DNA from: CAYMDD01 sp964409675 | GTDB taxonomy: Bacteria > Pseudomonadota > Alphaproteobacteria > Rickettsiales > SXRF01 | Direction of reading: 5' to 3' | Length of the DNA stretch: 31,544 bases | Assembly (NCBI GenBank): GCA_964409675.1 | Contig: CAYPEF010000013.1 | Span: 1-31,544, forward strand | Shown here: piece by piece, positions 17,662-25,971 of the stretch | Numbering within the stretch: position 1 is the stretch's first letter | Layout of the letters: every line of letters starts with the position of its first letter | Notes under the pieces: generated by a model | The model's input: only the letters and a program-made list of their open reading frames with translations | Database searches by the model: none | What the model was told of the DNA's origin: nothing | Translations under genes and position numbers: made by a program

Positions 17662-20600
17662 CGCAAGCGGAAGCCGTAATCGCCCCGCCGCTGCGGATTC
17701 TCGGCGGCGTCGCCGCCGGTTCGCAGGCTTATGCGCTGGCGGAGATGCTGAAGCGCGGCTTGGCCGCACAGGCGCTGATCCATGTGGCGATCTCCGACCG
17801 CGAGGCGCGGCTGATTGCCGAGGCGCTGCCGTTTTTTGCGCCGGACGCGGAGGTGCTTTATTTTCCCGCATGGGATTGCCTGCCCTATGACCGCGTATCG
17901 CCGAATTCCGCCATCTCCGCCGAGCGCATGCGCACGCTCGGGCAGCTAAGCGCGCAAGCCTCCGCCGGAAAACCGCGCATCCTGCTGACCACCGTCAACG
18001 CAGTGCTGCAAAAGCTGCCGCCGCGCGAGGTAATGCAGAGCGCCTTCTTCCGGCTGGACGCCGGCAAGAAGCTGGACCGCGAGGCGCTACTCGCCTTCTT
18101 CGCCGCCAACGGTTACATCCGCGTCGGCAAGGCGATGGAGACGGGGGAGTATTCCCTGCGCGGCAGCATCATCGACCTGATTCCGCCTGCGGACGGCGAA
18201 CAGGCCGGGGACGGCGTGCGCATCGACCTGTTCGGTGACGACATTGAATCTTTACGCCGCTTCGACCCGATGACGCAGCTCAGCACCGAGAAGGTAGCAA
18301 GCGTTTCCCTGCATCCGATCAGCGAGATGATTTTCTCCGAAGCGCGCATCGAGCGTTTCCGCACTCGCTACCGCGATCTCTTCGGCGCGGTGAGCAAGGA
18401 AGACCCGCTTTATGAGGCCATCTCTAGCGGGTCGCGCTATCCCGGCATGGAGCACTGGCTTCCCTTGTTCTATGAACAAATGGAATCGCTGTTCGATTAC
18501 CTGCCCGGCGCCATCGCAACCCTCGATATCCAAGCCTCGCAGGCTATTGCCGAGCGGCATGAAACCATTCTCGATTATTACCAGGCGCGCGTGGCTTCCG
18601 AAAAAGCGCAAGCCAAGTCCGGCATGCCTTACCACCCCTTGCCGCCGGAACAGCTTTACCTGATGGAAGGCGCATGGGAGCGGCGGCTGGAAGCGCTCAC
18701 GGTGCTGGAATTCACGCCCTTCGAGCGCGAAGCGAAGCAGGAAGTTTCACTCGGCGTGCGCAGCGGCGTGAATTTCGCCGCGCTCAGAAACTCGCCCGAG
18801 ATCAACCCGTTCGAACAACTCTGCGAATTCGCCGCCGGCAAGCGCGAAGCGAAGAAAGCGACGCTGCTCGCCTGCCTTTCCCCCGGCTCGCGCGAGCGGC
18901 TAAGCGCTTTACTCGCCGCACAGGGCGCGCATTGCGTGCGGGTGGAGCAATACGCCGAGATGAAGGGTATCAGCGGCAAGACCATCGCGCTTGCCGTGCT
19001 GCCGCTGGAGCGGGGATTTGAGACGCCGGACGCGGCAGTGGTCTCCGAGCAGGATCTGCTCGGTGATAGGGTCATCCGCAGCAAGCCGAAAAAGCGCAAG
19101 GCCGAAGCCTTCCTCGCGGAGGCGGCGAATTTTACCGAAGGCGAGCTGGTGGTGCATCGCGAGCATGGCATTGGCCGCTTCGATGGGTTGGTGACGCTGG
19201 ACGTGATGGGTGCGCAGCATGACTGCCTGAAAATCTGCTACGAAGGCGATGACCGGTTGTTCCTGCCGGTGGAGAATATCGACCTCATCACCCGCTACGG
19301 CTCGGAAGAGGAGGGGGTGAAGCTGGATAAGCTCGGCGGCGCCAGCTGGCAGGCGCGAAAAGCCCGCCTGAAAGAGCGCATCAAGCTCGCCGCCGAACAG
19401 CTGATCAAGACCGCCGCCGAACGCGCTATCCGCGAAGCGCCGGAACTCGCGCCGCACGCCACGGCCTATGACGCCTTCTGCGCGCGTTTCCCATATGCCG
19501 AAACTGAAGACCAGGAACGCTCAATCGAGGAAGTGCTGGAAGATATGCGCTCCGGCCACCCGATGGATAGGCTGATCTGCGGCGATGTCGGCTTCGGAAA
19601 AACAGAGGTAGCGCTGCGCGCGGCGTTTGTCGCCGTCACTTCTCCCTCTCCTTTCCAGGGAGAGGGTTGGGGTGAGGGTTCCCTCATCCATGCTGATGCC
19701 GGAGATAGAGGAGCCAACCCTCACCCTGCCCTCTCCCCGGAAGGGAGAGGGGGTAAAATGCAAGTGGCGCTGATTGCGCCGACAACGCTGCTTGCGCGCC
19801 AGCATTACAAGAATTTCCGCGAGCGGTTCGAGGGGTTCAGCATCACTGTGCGCCAGCTGTCGCGGCTGGTGTCGGCCAAGGAGCAGAAGGAAACGCGCGA
19901 GGGATTGAAAGACGGCTCGGTGGATATCGTTATCGGCACGCATGCGCTTTTGGCCAAGGGTATCGAATTCAATTCGCTCGGGCTGGTGATTGTGGATGAA
20001 GAGCAGCATTTCGGCGTGGCGCAGAAGGAAAAGCTGAAAGAGCTGAAGGCGGGCGTGCATGTGCTGACGCTCTCGGCCACGCCCATCCCGCGCACCATGC
20101 AGATGGCGCTGACCGGCGTGCGCTCGCTAAGCCTCATCACTACCCCGCCAGTGGACCGGTTGGCGGTGCGCAGCTTCGTGATGCCGTTCGATCCCGTAGT
20201 GCTGCGCGAGGCGATCATGCGCGAGCAGCACCGCGGCGGGCGGGTGTTTCTGGTTACGCCGCGCATTCAGGATATCGGCGATCTCTCGCAAAAAATGCGC
20301 GAGCTGGTGCCGGAGATCAAGATCGCCGTCGCGCATGGGCAGATGCCGCCGTCGGAGCTGGATGCCATCATGAATGATTTTTATGACGGCAAATACGATA
20401 TGCTGCTTTCCACCGCCATCATCGAATCCGGGCTGGATATCCCGACCGCCAACACCATGATCATCCACCGCGCCGACCGGTTCGGCCTCGCGCAGCTTTA
20501 CCAGTTGCGCGGACGGGTAGGGCGCGGCAAGATTCGCGCCTATGCGTATTTCCTGCTGCCTGCGCAGAAAGTGCTTTCGCAGGCCGCCACGCGCAGGCTG

Positions 20601-21260
20601 GAGGTGATGCAGACGCTTGATTCACTGGGCGCGGGCTTTACGCTCGCCAGCCATGACATGGATATTCGCGGCTTCGGCAATCTGGTGGGAGAGGAACAGT
20701 CCGGGCATATCCGCGAGGTGGGGATCGAGCTGTATCAGCAGATGCTGGCCGAAGCGGTGGAGGCGCTGAAGCGCAAAGAGAAAACCGAGCTCGCCGCTGC
20801 TGCATCCTCCGAGGAATGGAGCCCGCAGATCAATCTCGGCATGTCGGTGCTGATTCCGGAGGAATATGTTTCCGACCTGCAACTGCGCCTGAGCCTGTAC
20901 CGCCGCGCGGCGTACCTGAAAGACGAAGCCGAGATCGAGGCCTTCGCCGCCGAGATGATTGACCGGTTCGGACCGCTACCGGAAGAGGTGGAGCATCTGC
21001 TGGCCATAGTGCGCATCAAGCAGCTCTGCCGCGCCGCCAGTGTGGACCGGATTGATGTCGGACCGAAGGGCGCGCTGATCACCTTCCGCGAAAGCGGCGT
21101 GTCGCCGGAGAAATTGCTGGCCTATATCAGCAAACATCCGACTACACTCAAGCTTCGCCCGGACCAGAAGTTATTTTACGCGCAGGAATGGAAAGATGCG
21201 GCTGCGAAGATCGGCGGCGTGAAGCCGCTGCTGGCCAATCTCTGCGCCGCCATCGCTTGA
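17658..21260 (+). CDS. mfd: Transcription-repair coupling factor Mfd carrying an in-frame repeat insertion
   Basis: 1200 aa, about 40-50 longer than usual. Mfd pushes stalled RNA polymerase off DNA and recruits UvrA. It has UvrB-like N-terminal modules and an RNA-polymerase-interaction domain near 490-550 (GELVVHREHGIGRFDGL). The RecG-like translocase shows GDVGFGKTE (Walker A, about 640-648), DEEQHFG (about 780), LSATPIPRT and GRVGRGK. A TRCF C-terminal domain completes it. Residues 661-700 are a Gly/Pro-rich insertion encoded by a palindromic element. It falls between the helix after Walker A (LRAAFVAV) and the next strand (MQVALIAPTTLLA), where E. coli Mfd has only a short loop. The frame is preserved and all motifs are intact, so it is probably functional. 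Confidence 0.94.
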   Translation: MTQAEAVIAPPLRILGGVAAGSQAYALAEMLKRGLAAQALIHVAISDREARLIAEALPFFAPDAEVLYFPAWDCLPYDRVSPNSAISAERMRTLGQLSAQASAGKPRILLTTVNAVLQKLPPREVMQSAFFRLDAGKKLDREALLAFFAANGYIRVGKAMETGEYSLRGSIIDLIPPADGEQAGDGVRIDLFGDDIESLRRFDPMTQLSTEKVASVSLHPISEMIFSEARIERFRTRYRDLFGAVSKEDPLYEAISSGSRYPGMEHWLPLFYEQMESLFDYLPGAIATLDIQASQAIAERHETILDYYQARVASEKAQAKSGMPYHPLPPEQLYLMEGAWERRLEALTVLEFTPFEREAKQEVSLGVRSGVNFAALRNSPEINPFEQLCEFAAGKREAKKATLLACLSPGSRERLSALLAAQGAHCVRVEQYAEMKGISGKTIALAVLPLERGFETPDAAVVSEQDLLGDRVIRSKPKKRKAEAFLAEAANFTEGELVVHREHGIGRFDGLVTLDVMGAQHDCLKICYEGDDRLFLPVENIDLITRYGSEEEGVKLDKLGGASWQARKARLKERIKLAAEQLIKTAAERAIREAPELAPHATAYDAFCARFPYAETEDQERSIEEVLEDMRSGHPMDRLICGDVGFGKTEVALRAAFVAVTSPSPFQGEGWGEGSLIHADAGDRGANPHPALSPEGRGGKMQVALIAPTTLLARQHYKNFRERFEGFSITVRQLSRLVSAKEQKETREGLKDGSVDIVIGTHALLAKGIEFNSLGLVIVDEEQHFGVAQKEKLKELKAGVHVLTLSATPIPRTMQMALTGVRSLSLITTPPVDRLAVRSFVMPFDPVVLREAIMREQHRGGRVFLVTPRIQDIGDLSQKMRELVPEIKIAVAHGQMPPSELDAIMNDFYDGKYDMLLSTAIIESGLDIPTANTMIIHRADRFGLAQLYQLRGRVGRGKIRAYAYFLLPAQKVLSQAATRRLEVMQTLDSLGAGFTLASHDMDIRGFGNLVGEEQSGHIREVGIELYQQMLAEAVEALKRKEKTELAAAASSEEWSPQINLGMSVLIPEEYVSDLQLRLSLYRRAAYLKDEAEIEAFAAEMIDRFGPLPEEVEHLLAIVRIKQLCRAASVDRIDVGPKGALITFRESGVSPEKLLAYISKHPTTLKLRPDQKLFYAQEWKDAAAKIGGVKPLLANLCAAIA
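19641..19757. repeat. Palindromic element inside mfd, in frame
   Basis: Left arm 19644-19680 and right arm 19716-19751 are inverted copies of about 37 bases with few mismatches (GGGTGAGGGTT-type end against AACCCTCACCC). Each starts or ends with its own hairpin: CCCTCTCC, TTTCC, AGGGAGAGGG on the left and CCCTCTCCCC, GGAA, GGGAGAGGG on the right. The loop includes CATGCTGATGCC, resembling the ntrB loop CATATGCCGATGC. The insertion adds 40 codons without a stop. Confidence 0.92.
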
Positions 21261-21406
21261 CGAAAAAAGCCAGATTCGCCGCAATATTCTTGTAGCGCAG
21301 CGCAGGCAATTCCGATATGTTAATCGCCAGCCGAATATATGCCGCTTGCGCCCTTGAGCGGCCATTCCCATTTTCAAATCTCACCGCCCAACAGGAGTAT
21401 CATTCT

Positions 21407-22141
21407 ATGTTCCGCCGCAAAGAAGACGAAGCGACCGACACCGCCACCAGCACCACCGGCAGCGATAGCAGCGCCACCGAATCCGCCACCGTGATTTCGC
21501 CGCAATCCTCGTCGCCTTACGGTTCTTCTTCGGCCGCCTCGGCCAGCCCGGCGTCTTCCGCTCCGGTCAGCCCGTATTCTGGCTCCGCATACAGCCCCGC
21601 CGGCACTGCGCCCGGCGCCATCCGTCCCGGCGATACATCTGCGCCGCGTGCTGCTGCCAGCCCCTTCCGTGCCAGCGGTGCGCAGGCGGATGCGCAGCGC
21701 GGTCGTCCGGCGGATAACAAGGTTACTGCGGCTGCGAGTGCCACCGGCAATGCCAACTCAAAGGATAACCGCCGCGTGCTGACGGTGGGTGCCGATATCC
21801 TGCTGAAGGGTGAAATTGCCACCTGCGACCGCTTGGTGATTGAAGGTAAGGTAGATGCCACACTCAATGACGTGCATACGGTGGAAATCGCCGAAGCCGG
21901 TTCCTTCAAGGGCACCGCGCAGGTGGAATATGCCGAGATCAGCGGTCTGTTCGAAGGCGAACTGACGGTGAAAAACCGTCTGGTAATTTACGCCACCGGC
22001 CGCGTGCGCGGCAAAATCACCTACGGCGAAATCGAGATCGAACGCGGTGGCGAGCTGACCGGTGAAATCTCCACCATCGGCAGTGAATCTTCTGCCCAGT
22101 CGCAGCCGACCTACAATCGCCGCGAGCGCGTAGCTGCGTAA
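21407..22141 (+). CDS. Bactofilin
   Basis: 244 aa. The first ~120 residues are low-complexity Ser/Ala/Thr/Pro, beginning MFRRKEDEATD. The bactofilin beta-helix domain (DUF583) occupies about 125-225, with LTVGADILLKGEIATCDRLVIEGKVDA, then VEYAEISGLFEGEL and ERGGELTGEI. Bactofilins polymerise at the inner membrane without nucleotide and position cell-wall enzymes. ATG 21407 is chosen because AGGAG lies about nine bases upstream. The frame is open 30 codons further, but that part is unlike the family. The long disordered N-terminus is longer than in Caulobacter BacA. A strong terminator follows. Confidence 0.9.
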   Translation: MFRRKEDEATDTATSTTGSDSSATESATVISPQSSSPYGSSSAASASPASSAPVSPYSGSAYSPAGTAPGAIRPGDTSAPRAAASPFRASGAQADAQRGRPADNKVTAAASATGNANSKDNRRVLTVGADILLKGEIATCDRLVIEGKVDATLNDVHTVEIAEAGSFKGTAQVEYAEISGLFEGELTVKNRLVIYATGRVRGKITYGEIEIERGGELTGEISTIGSESSAQSQPTYNRRERVAA

Positions 22142-22163
22142 GGCAAGCAATGGTAAGCTAATT

Positions 22164-22194
22164 AAAAAGGCCGGCTGTGAAGCCGGCCTTTTTT
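22164..22194 (+). terminator. Intrinsic terminator after the bactofilin gene
   Basis: A perfect 10-bp stem AAGGCCGGCT, loop GTGA, AGCCGGCCTT is flanked by A residues upstream and six T residues downstream. It lies 26 bases after the bactofilin stop. The A/T flanks make it usable from both strands. Confidence 0.92.
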
Positions 22195-22223
22195 ATACGT
22201 TGTGCAGAAGCGGGTTCATATAC

Positions 22224-22392
22224 TTCCTCTCTCTTGAGGGGAGAGGGGGGGGGCTGATTAGAGCGTTAGCGCTTAGCAGTTTCAGGGTGAGGGTGACAGC
22301 GGTGCAGTTACTGACAAGCCTTTCACCCCCACCAAGAAAAGCTAAAGCGCACGCGCTTAAGCTTTTCTATCCTTCCCTGTCATGGGGGAAGA
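22224..22392. repeat. Composite palindromic element B (bactofilin-meaB spacer)
   Basis: It has the same order of parts as the element at 12211-12385: hairpin (TCTCTTGAGGGGAGA), imperfect internal hairpin (22254-22285), AGGGTGAGGGT, loop with GACAGCGG, and CACCCCCACC. An internal hairpin follows (22335-22343 with 22360-22368, core AAAGCGCACGCGCTTA), then a closing degenerate hairpin (CCTTCCCTGTCATGGGGGAAG). It lies between two convergent genes. Confidence 0.85.
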
Positions 22393-22411
22393 GAAGAATA
22401 TGATGGCTTAT

Positions 22412-23383
22412 TCAGGATTTAAAAAATCGCTCGATCAATTGTTGTGCCGCCTGCACCGGGGCGATGGCATGCATGGCAATCGCAGCTTCCATATCCGCAA
22501 TGGCTTTTTTCATACCCGGTTCCTGCAGAAATCGCATTTTCAGCGATTCATGGATTTCTTTCCACATCCAGTCGACTGACTGATGGGTGCGGCGGCGGGT
22601 GATTTCATCGGATTCACGCATGATGCGCATATAGTCCTGTACCGCCTGCCAGACATCGGCAATGCCGGTTCCTTCCATGGCCGAGGCAGTCAGTACTTTC
22701 GGCTGCCAGTGCGGACTGGCGGGGGTAAGGATGCGCACGGCTGCCGCGTAATCGGCGCGCACGCGCTTCGCCTGCGCCGCCAGATCACCGTCGGCCTTGT
22801 TCACCACCAGCAGGTCGGCCAACTCGACGATGCCTTTCTTGATGCCCTGCAATTCATCGCCGCTGCCGGGAAGCAGCAGCAGCAGGAACATATCGGTCAT
22901 GCTGGCCACTTCTGTCTCCGACTGGCCGACGCCGACCGTTTCCACGATCACCACGTTGTAACCGGCGGCTTCGCAGAGTAGCATTGCCTCGCGGGTGCGG
23001 CGCGCCACTCCGCCGAGCGAACCGGCGGTGGGGGAGGGGCGGATAAACGCCTGCGGCGACTGCGCCAGCTGCGGCATGCGCGTTTTATCGCCTAGGATCG
23101 AGCCCCCGCTAAGTGCGCTGGAAGGATCGACGGCCAGCACCGCCACCTTATGACCCTGCGCGATGGCATGCAGCCCAAAAGCTTCAATGAAAGTGGATTT
23201 GCCGACACCCGGCACACCGGTGATGCCGATGCGGATGGATTTACCCGTATGCGGCAGCAATTCCGCCAGCAGCGCCTGCGCCTGAAGCTGGTGATCGGCG
23301 CGGGTGGATTCCATCAGCGTAATCGCCCGCGCCAGCGCGGCGCGGTCATGGGCTAGAAGGGAGGCGCTTAAGGATGATTGCAT
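22412..23383 (-). CDS. meaB: Methylmalonyl-CoA mutase G-protein chaperone MeaB
   Basis: 323 aa GTPase of the MeaB/ArgK group. It gates cobalamin loading and protects methylmalonyl-CoA mutase. Walker A is GVPGVGKS (56-63). AVDPSS, GGSILGDKTRM, VETVGVGQSE (switch region) and NKADGD (base specificity) follow. An alpha-helical C-terminal dimerisation arm ends the protein. I choose ATG 23383 (MQSSLSASLLAHDR), which matches the family N-terminus. The longer frame to 23470 runs through a decayed repeat. The mutase it serves is about 4.5 kb away on the same strand, with an IS element and other genes between. Confidence 0.92.
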   Translation of the reverse strand: MQSSLSASLLAHDRAALARAITLMESTRADHQLQAQALLAELLPHTGKSIRIGITGVPGVGKSTFIEAFGLHAIAQGHKVAVLAVDPSSALSGGSILGDKTRMPQLAQSPQAFIRPSPTAGSLGGVARRTREAMLLCEAAGYNVVIVETVGVGQSETEVASMTDMFLLLLLPGSGDELQGIKKGIVELADLLVVNKADGDLAAQAKRVRADYAAAVRILTPASPHWQPKVLTASAMEGTGIADVWQAVQDYMRIMRESDEITRRRTHQSVDWMWKEIHESLKMRFLQEPGMKKAIADMEAAIAMHAIAPVQAAQQLIERFFKS

Positions 23384-23662
23384 GCCATCAGTATTAAAAG
23401 CAGGTTGATGGCTTGTCACTGGGAACTTTAATGCGGGGGAATGATATATTTCACTCCCATCTTCCGCCACTGGGCTCGCAATGACGAAAAACTTTTACCC
23501 TCGAGCGTGAGCCCATTTAATTGCATATGAAAAAAATATTTATTTTAAATCCTTTGAAGCGTGAGGTGGTTTATGGTTGGCGTGGTGCCAGGGATTGACA
23601 TTGCCTTTGTTTTTCCGCTAATGCTTGTATTAACAATTGTAAACATTCACGCGGAGCTGAGA

Positions 23663-24787
23663 ATGGCCAGTAAACACCGTATGTCCGGGCAGTTGCCTTT
23701 ATTGCTGCTGGCAGGCTGCCTTGCCTTGCCGCAGGCGCTGCAAGCCGCGCAGAATCCGCCGGATATGGGGCCGCGCCGCCTGCCTTCCTATCAGAGCGCG
23801 CCGGTGGAGGCGCTGGATAACAGCTTATCCGGGCGCGCGCCGGGAGCGCAAAATGCACCCCGCGCCAGTGATTCCTGGAAGGAATTTGAAAAACCTGCGC
23901 GCGTGGAAATAAGCACCGGGTATCGGCAGGATAATCTGGGCTGGAATATCGCTTATGATACAAGCGGCACCATTCCCCCGAATATCCTTTCCGAGCTGAA
24001 ATGGAAGAATGTCAATAATTACCTGCTGCGCGCCAATGGTGAAGTGATCGTGCCGGAGGGGTTGTTGCGCGGCCTTTACCTCAATGCCTCCGGCTATCGC
24101 GGTTGGGTTGCCTCCGGCCGCAACCAGGATTCCGACTATGACGGCAATGACCGCACGCTGGAATTTTCCCGCTCCAATAACAAAGCGGATGAGGGCGATA
24201 CGCTTGGCGCATCGGCAGCCGTTGGCTATGCGTTCGACTGGAAAACCACCAGCCCGGTGCAACTGATCCGCCTGATCGGCCTGGGCGGCTATTCCTATGA
24301 CAAGCAGAAATTCAGCATGACGGATGGGGTGCAGACGCTTTCCGAATGCTCGATTTATTATGGCTGCATCGTGCCGGCCGTGGGGCCGTTCGCCGGTCTT
24401 GACAGCAGTTATAATGCGCGCTGGCGCGGTCCGTTCCTGGGATTGGATCTGGGGTTGCGCGTGGCCGACCGGCATTCACTGCGCATGCGCGGGCAATATC
24501 ACTGGACCAGTTATAACGGGCAGGCCAACTGGAATTTGCGCTCGGATTTCCTGCATAACCGCAGCTTCGAGCATGATGCCGACGGCACCGGCTATTTACT
24601 CAGCCTGATGTATGCCTATGCGCTGACCGAGTCGGTAGACCTGACATTGGCCGGAGAATATCAACGTTTCACCACCGATCCCGGGCTGGATCGCACCTAC
24701 ACGATTTTCGGCACGGATACGACGCGCCTGAACGAAGTAAAATGGGATGCAAAACTGGTGCGTGTGGGGATGGATTACCGTTTTTAG
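23663..24787 (+). CDS. Outer-membrane beta-barrel protein (omptin/Protochlamydia-OMP-like)
   Basis: 374 aa. It has an N-terminal export signal (residues 1-29, hydrophobic LPLLLLAGCLALP, possible cleavage after ALQA). The mature part alternates aromatic and polar strands and ends in GMDYRF, an outer-membrane barrel C-terminus. Motifs such as YDGNDRTLEFSRSNN, FAGLDSSYNARWRGPFLG and QYHWTSYNGQANWNLRSDF recall omptin-like or Protochlamydia outer-membrane proteins; I am not sure of the family. LAGC (C19) also fits a lipobox, so a lipoprotein form is possible. ATG 23663 has GGAG seven bases upstream. TTGACA at 23595-23600 may be a -35 box, but no good -10 follows. No catalytic residues are assigned. 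Confidence 0.75.
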   Translation: MASKHRMSGQLPLLLLAGCLALPQALQAAQNPPDMGPRRLPSYQSAPVEALDNSLSGRAPGAQNAPRASDSWKEFEKPARVEISTGYRQDNLGWNIAYDTSGTIPPNILSELKWKNVNNYLLRANGEVIVPEGLLRGLYLNASGYRGWVASGRNQDSDYDGNDRTLEFSRSNNKADEGDTLGASAAVGYAFDWKTTSPVQLIRLIGLGGYSYDKQKFSMTDGVQTLSECSIYYGCIVPAVGPFAGLDSSYNARWRGPFLGLDLGLRVADRHSLRMRGQYHWTSYNGQANWNLRSDFLHNRSFEHDADGTGYLLSLMYAYALTESVDLTLAGEYQRFTTDPGLDRTYTIFGTDTTRLNEVKWDAKLVRVGMDYRF

Positions 24788-24828
24788 TAGGGGCAGGTAA
24801 GCTTAGAATTTGTATGCACTCATAATCT

Positions 24829-24856
24829 AAAAAATATCCCCGCCGAAGCGGGGATA
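24829..24856 (-). terminator. Intrinsic terminator with UUCG tetraloop (minus strand)
   Basis: Read on the minus strand: TATCCCCGC, loop TTCG, GCGGGGATA, then a run of six T residues. The closing C(UUCG)G is an exceptionally stable tetraloop. On the plus strand the hairpin is followed by A residues, so it does not serve the barrel gene upstream. It lies just downstream of the small minus-strand gene at 24880-25095. Confidence 0.8.
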
Positions 24857-24879
24857 AAAAAGATTATATACTTTGTTAT

Positions 24880-25095
24880 TTAGCGTTTTCTTCCTGGATC
24901 CGCAGCAAGTCTTTCTTGCTTCACCATATCTGCATATGCTCTATGTTCGGGGGTCGGTTCATCCCATTTAGGGACTAGCGTTGCGGCTGCTACATCTTGC
25001 ATGCTTGTTGGTACTACCTCCTGGTGTCCAGGAGCGTATTAATTTTTAGGGGGGATTCTTGTGGCTGGGGATTGTGGATTTTCATTCTCTGACAT
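24880..25095 (-). pseudogene. Small unknown gene interrupted by an in-frame TAA
   Basis: On the minus strand an ATG at 25095 opens 18 codons (MSENENPQSPATRIPPKN), then TAA. The same frame continues for 52 further codons to a TAA at 24880; from the internal ATG at 25002 it reads MQDVAAATLVPKWDEP onward, ending DPGRKR. A single C-to-T change (CAA to TAA) would explain the stop. The internal ATG has AGGAGG 13 bases upstream, held in a hairpin (25019-25035: CTCCTGG, loop, CCAGGAG), so the 40-residue part might be translated alone. A UUCG terminator follows. The protein is hydrophilic and I do not recognise it. The IS begins 59 bp upstream of the first ATG, probably disturbing its promoter. Confidence 0.5.
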
Positions 25096-25145
25096 ATAAT
25101 CTTCTAGTGTTCTATGTTAATAATTAATGTTAATTAACCATATAA

Positions 25146-25153
25146 AAATAGAA
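25146..25153 (+). repeat. Left 8-bp target-site duplication of the IS
   Basis: AAATAGAA directly outside the left inverted repeat; the identical octamer flanks the right end at 26835-26842. Eight bases is the normal duplication size for the IS1595 family. Confidence 0.95.
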
Positions 25154-25176
25154 CGCAATTATCCCCTTGACGTACG
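25154..25176 (+). repeat. Left terminal inverted repeat (23 bp)
   Basis: Perfect reverse complement of 26812-26834. The key part ATCCCCTTGACGTACG contains TTGACG, which could serve as an outward- or inward-reading -35 box for the passenger genes. Confidence 0.95.
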
Positions 25177-25203
25177 TTGTTTTTTCGGAGCATACTCCGG
25201 CGC

Positions 25204-25785
25204 ATGCTGGAGCGTTTCTGCGATCATTGCAAGAAGGAATGGGCGGTGCTGAGACAAGCACCTATCGCCTTTTGCGTAACCATGCTTCTCGCTATCGCCA
25301 TCGCATTTGCCGCCGGGTCATGGTTATATGGGCGTGAGCTAGATACGCAGAAAGCAACAATCGAATTTCAAACCCAAAAGCTCGAGGATTACAGGAACAA
25401 GCTCCAAGGCGCTTCCCCGGAGGAGGCTGCAAAGGAGCTTGGAATGCTTCGAAGTCAGGTTGCGGAACTGCGTCAGCAGGTGGAGCCCCCGAAGTTGAAT
25501 ACAGTTAGTGAAACCGAGCAAGCCAACCCTGACGGCACATATTCTATATCCCTAATCGTTGAGGTGATTGCGCGAGTGCGTCCGGGGAAATTAACCATCA
25601 AGGCAGCGGCGGCTGGGCTCAAGGAAGTCAGTATTTCACCTAGTGCGATGTCTGAAGTGGAAACAGGTAAGAATTCGGATGGGCTAGACGTTATTGCTAC
25701 ATCTATCACTGGACCACGTGGCACATATACCATTACATTCACAACGCGGGATAAAACCCCAATTCACTGGATCTATGAGTTTTGA
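25204..25785 (+). CDS. IS passenger: membrane-anchored coiled-coil protein, unknown
   Basis: 193 aa from ATG 25204. It has a cytosolic Cys-containing head (MLERFCDHCKKEW), one membrane helix (about 20-42), a coiled coil (about 45-93), and a beta-rich C-terminal domain (about 105-193; GTYSISLIVEV, GPRGTYTITFTT). It is probably a single-pass inner-membrane protein with a periplasmic tail. I do not recognise a family. The frame also opens at TTG 25177 inside the IS end. A short hairpin CGGAG CATA CTCCG precedes the ATG, with GGAG about 13 bases upstream. The next gene starts directly after its stop. Confidence 0.7.
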   Translation: MLERFCDHCKKEWAVLRQAPIAFCVTMLLAIAIAFAAGSWLYGRELDTQKATIEFQTQKLEDYRNKLQGASPEEAAKELGMLRSQVAELRQQVEPPKLNTVSETEQANPDGTYSISLIVEVIARVRPGKLTIKAAAAGLKEVSISPSAMSEVETGKNSDGLDVIATSITGPRGTYTITFTTRDKTPIHWIYEF

Positions 25786-25971
25786 ATGGCAGATAAGCCG
25801 TCTCTCACCCTTAAAGAAGCCCGCGAGCAGGGCAAACTTGACCAGTTCATCAAGGAACGGGAGAACGACCCGCCCGGTGACTTAGAGAAGCTTGACCGCG
25901 CCATCAAGGAGGCGGTTAAAACTTCGACAACAGCTCTGGCAACATCACCCCCGGAATCTTCCGACGATTGA
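25786..25971 (+). CDS. IS passenger: 61-residue charged protein, unknown
   Basis: ATG immediately follows the stop of the upstream passenger, so the two are likely co-translated. The protein is hydrophilic and helical: MADKPSLTLKEAREQGKLDQ, then FIKERENDPPGDLEKLDRAIKEA, and a Ser/Thr/Asp tail. Its last 56 bases overlap the 3' end of the transposase gene on the other strand. That makes the tail sequence partly dictated by the transposase C-terminus. Role unknown; a small partner or regulator of the transposase is only a guess. Confidence 0.65.
   Translation: MADKPSLTLKEAREQGKLDQFIKERENDPPGDLEKLDRAIKEAVKTSTTALATSPPESSDD

Noticed and set aside
23384..23470. Longer N-terminus of MeaB starting at 23470
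   Set aside because: The extra 29 residues derive from a decayed repeat-like sequence (GCAATGACG type) and do not match the family start; ATG 23383 does.
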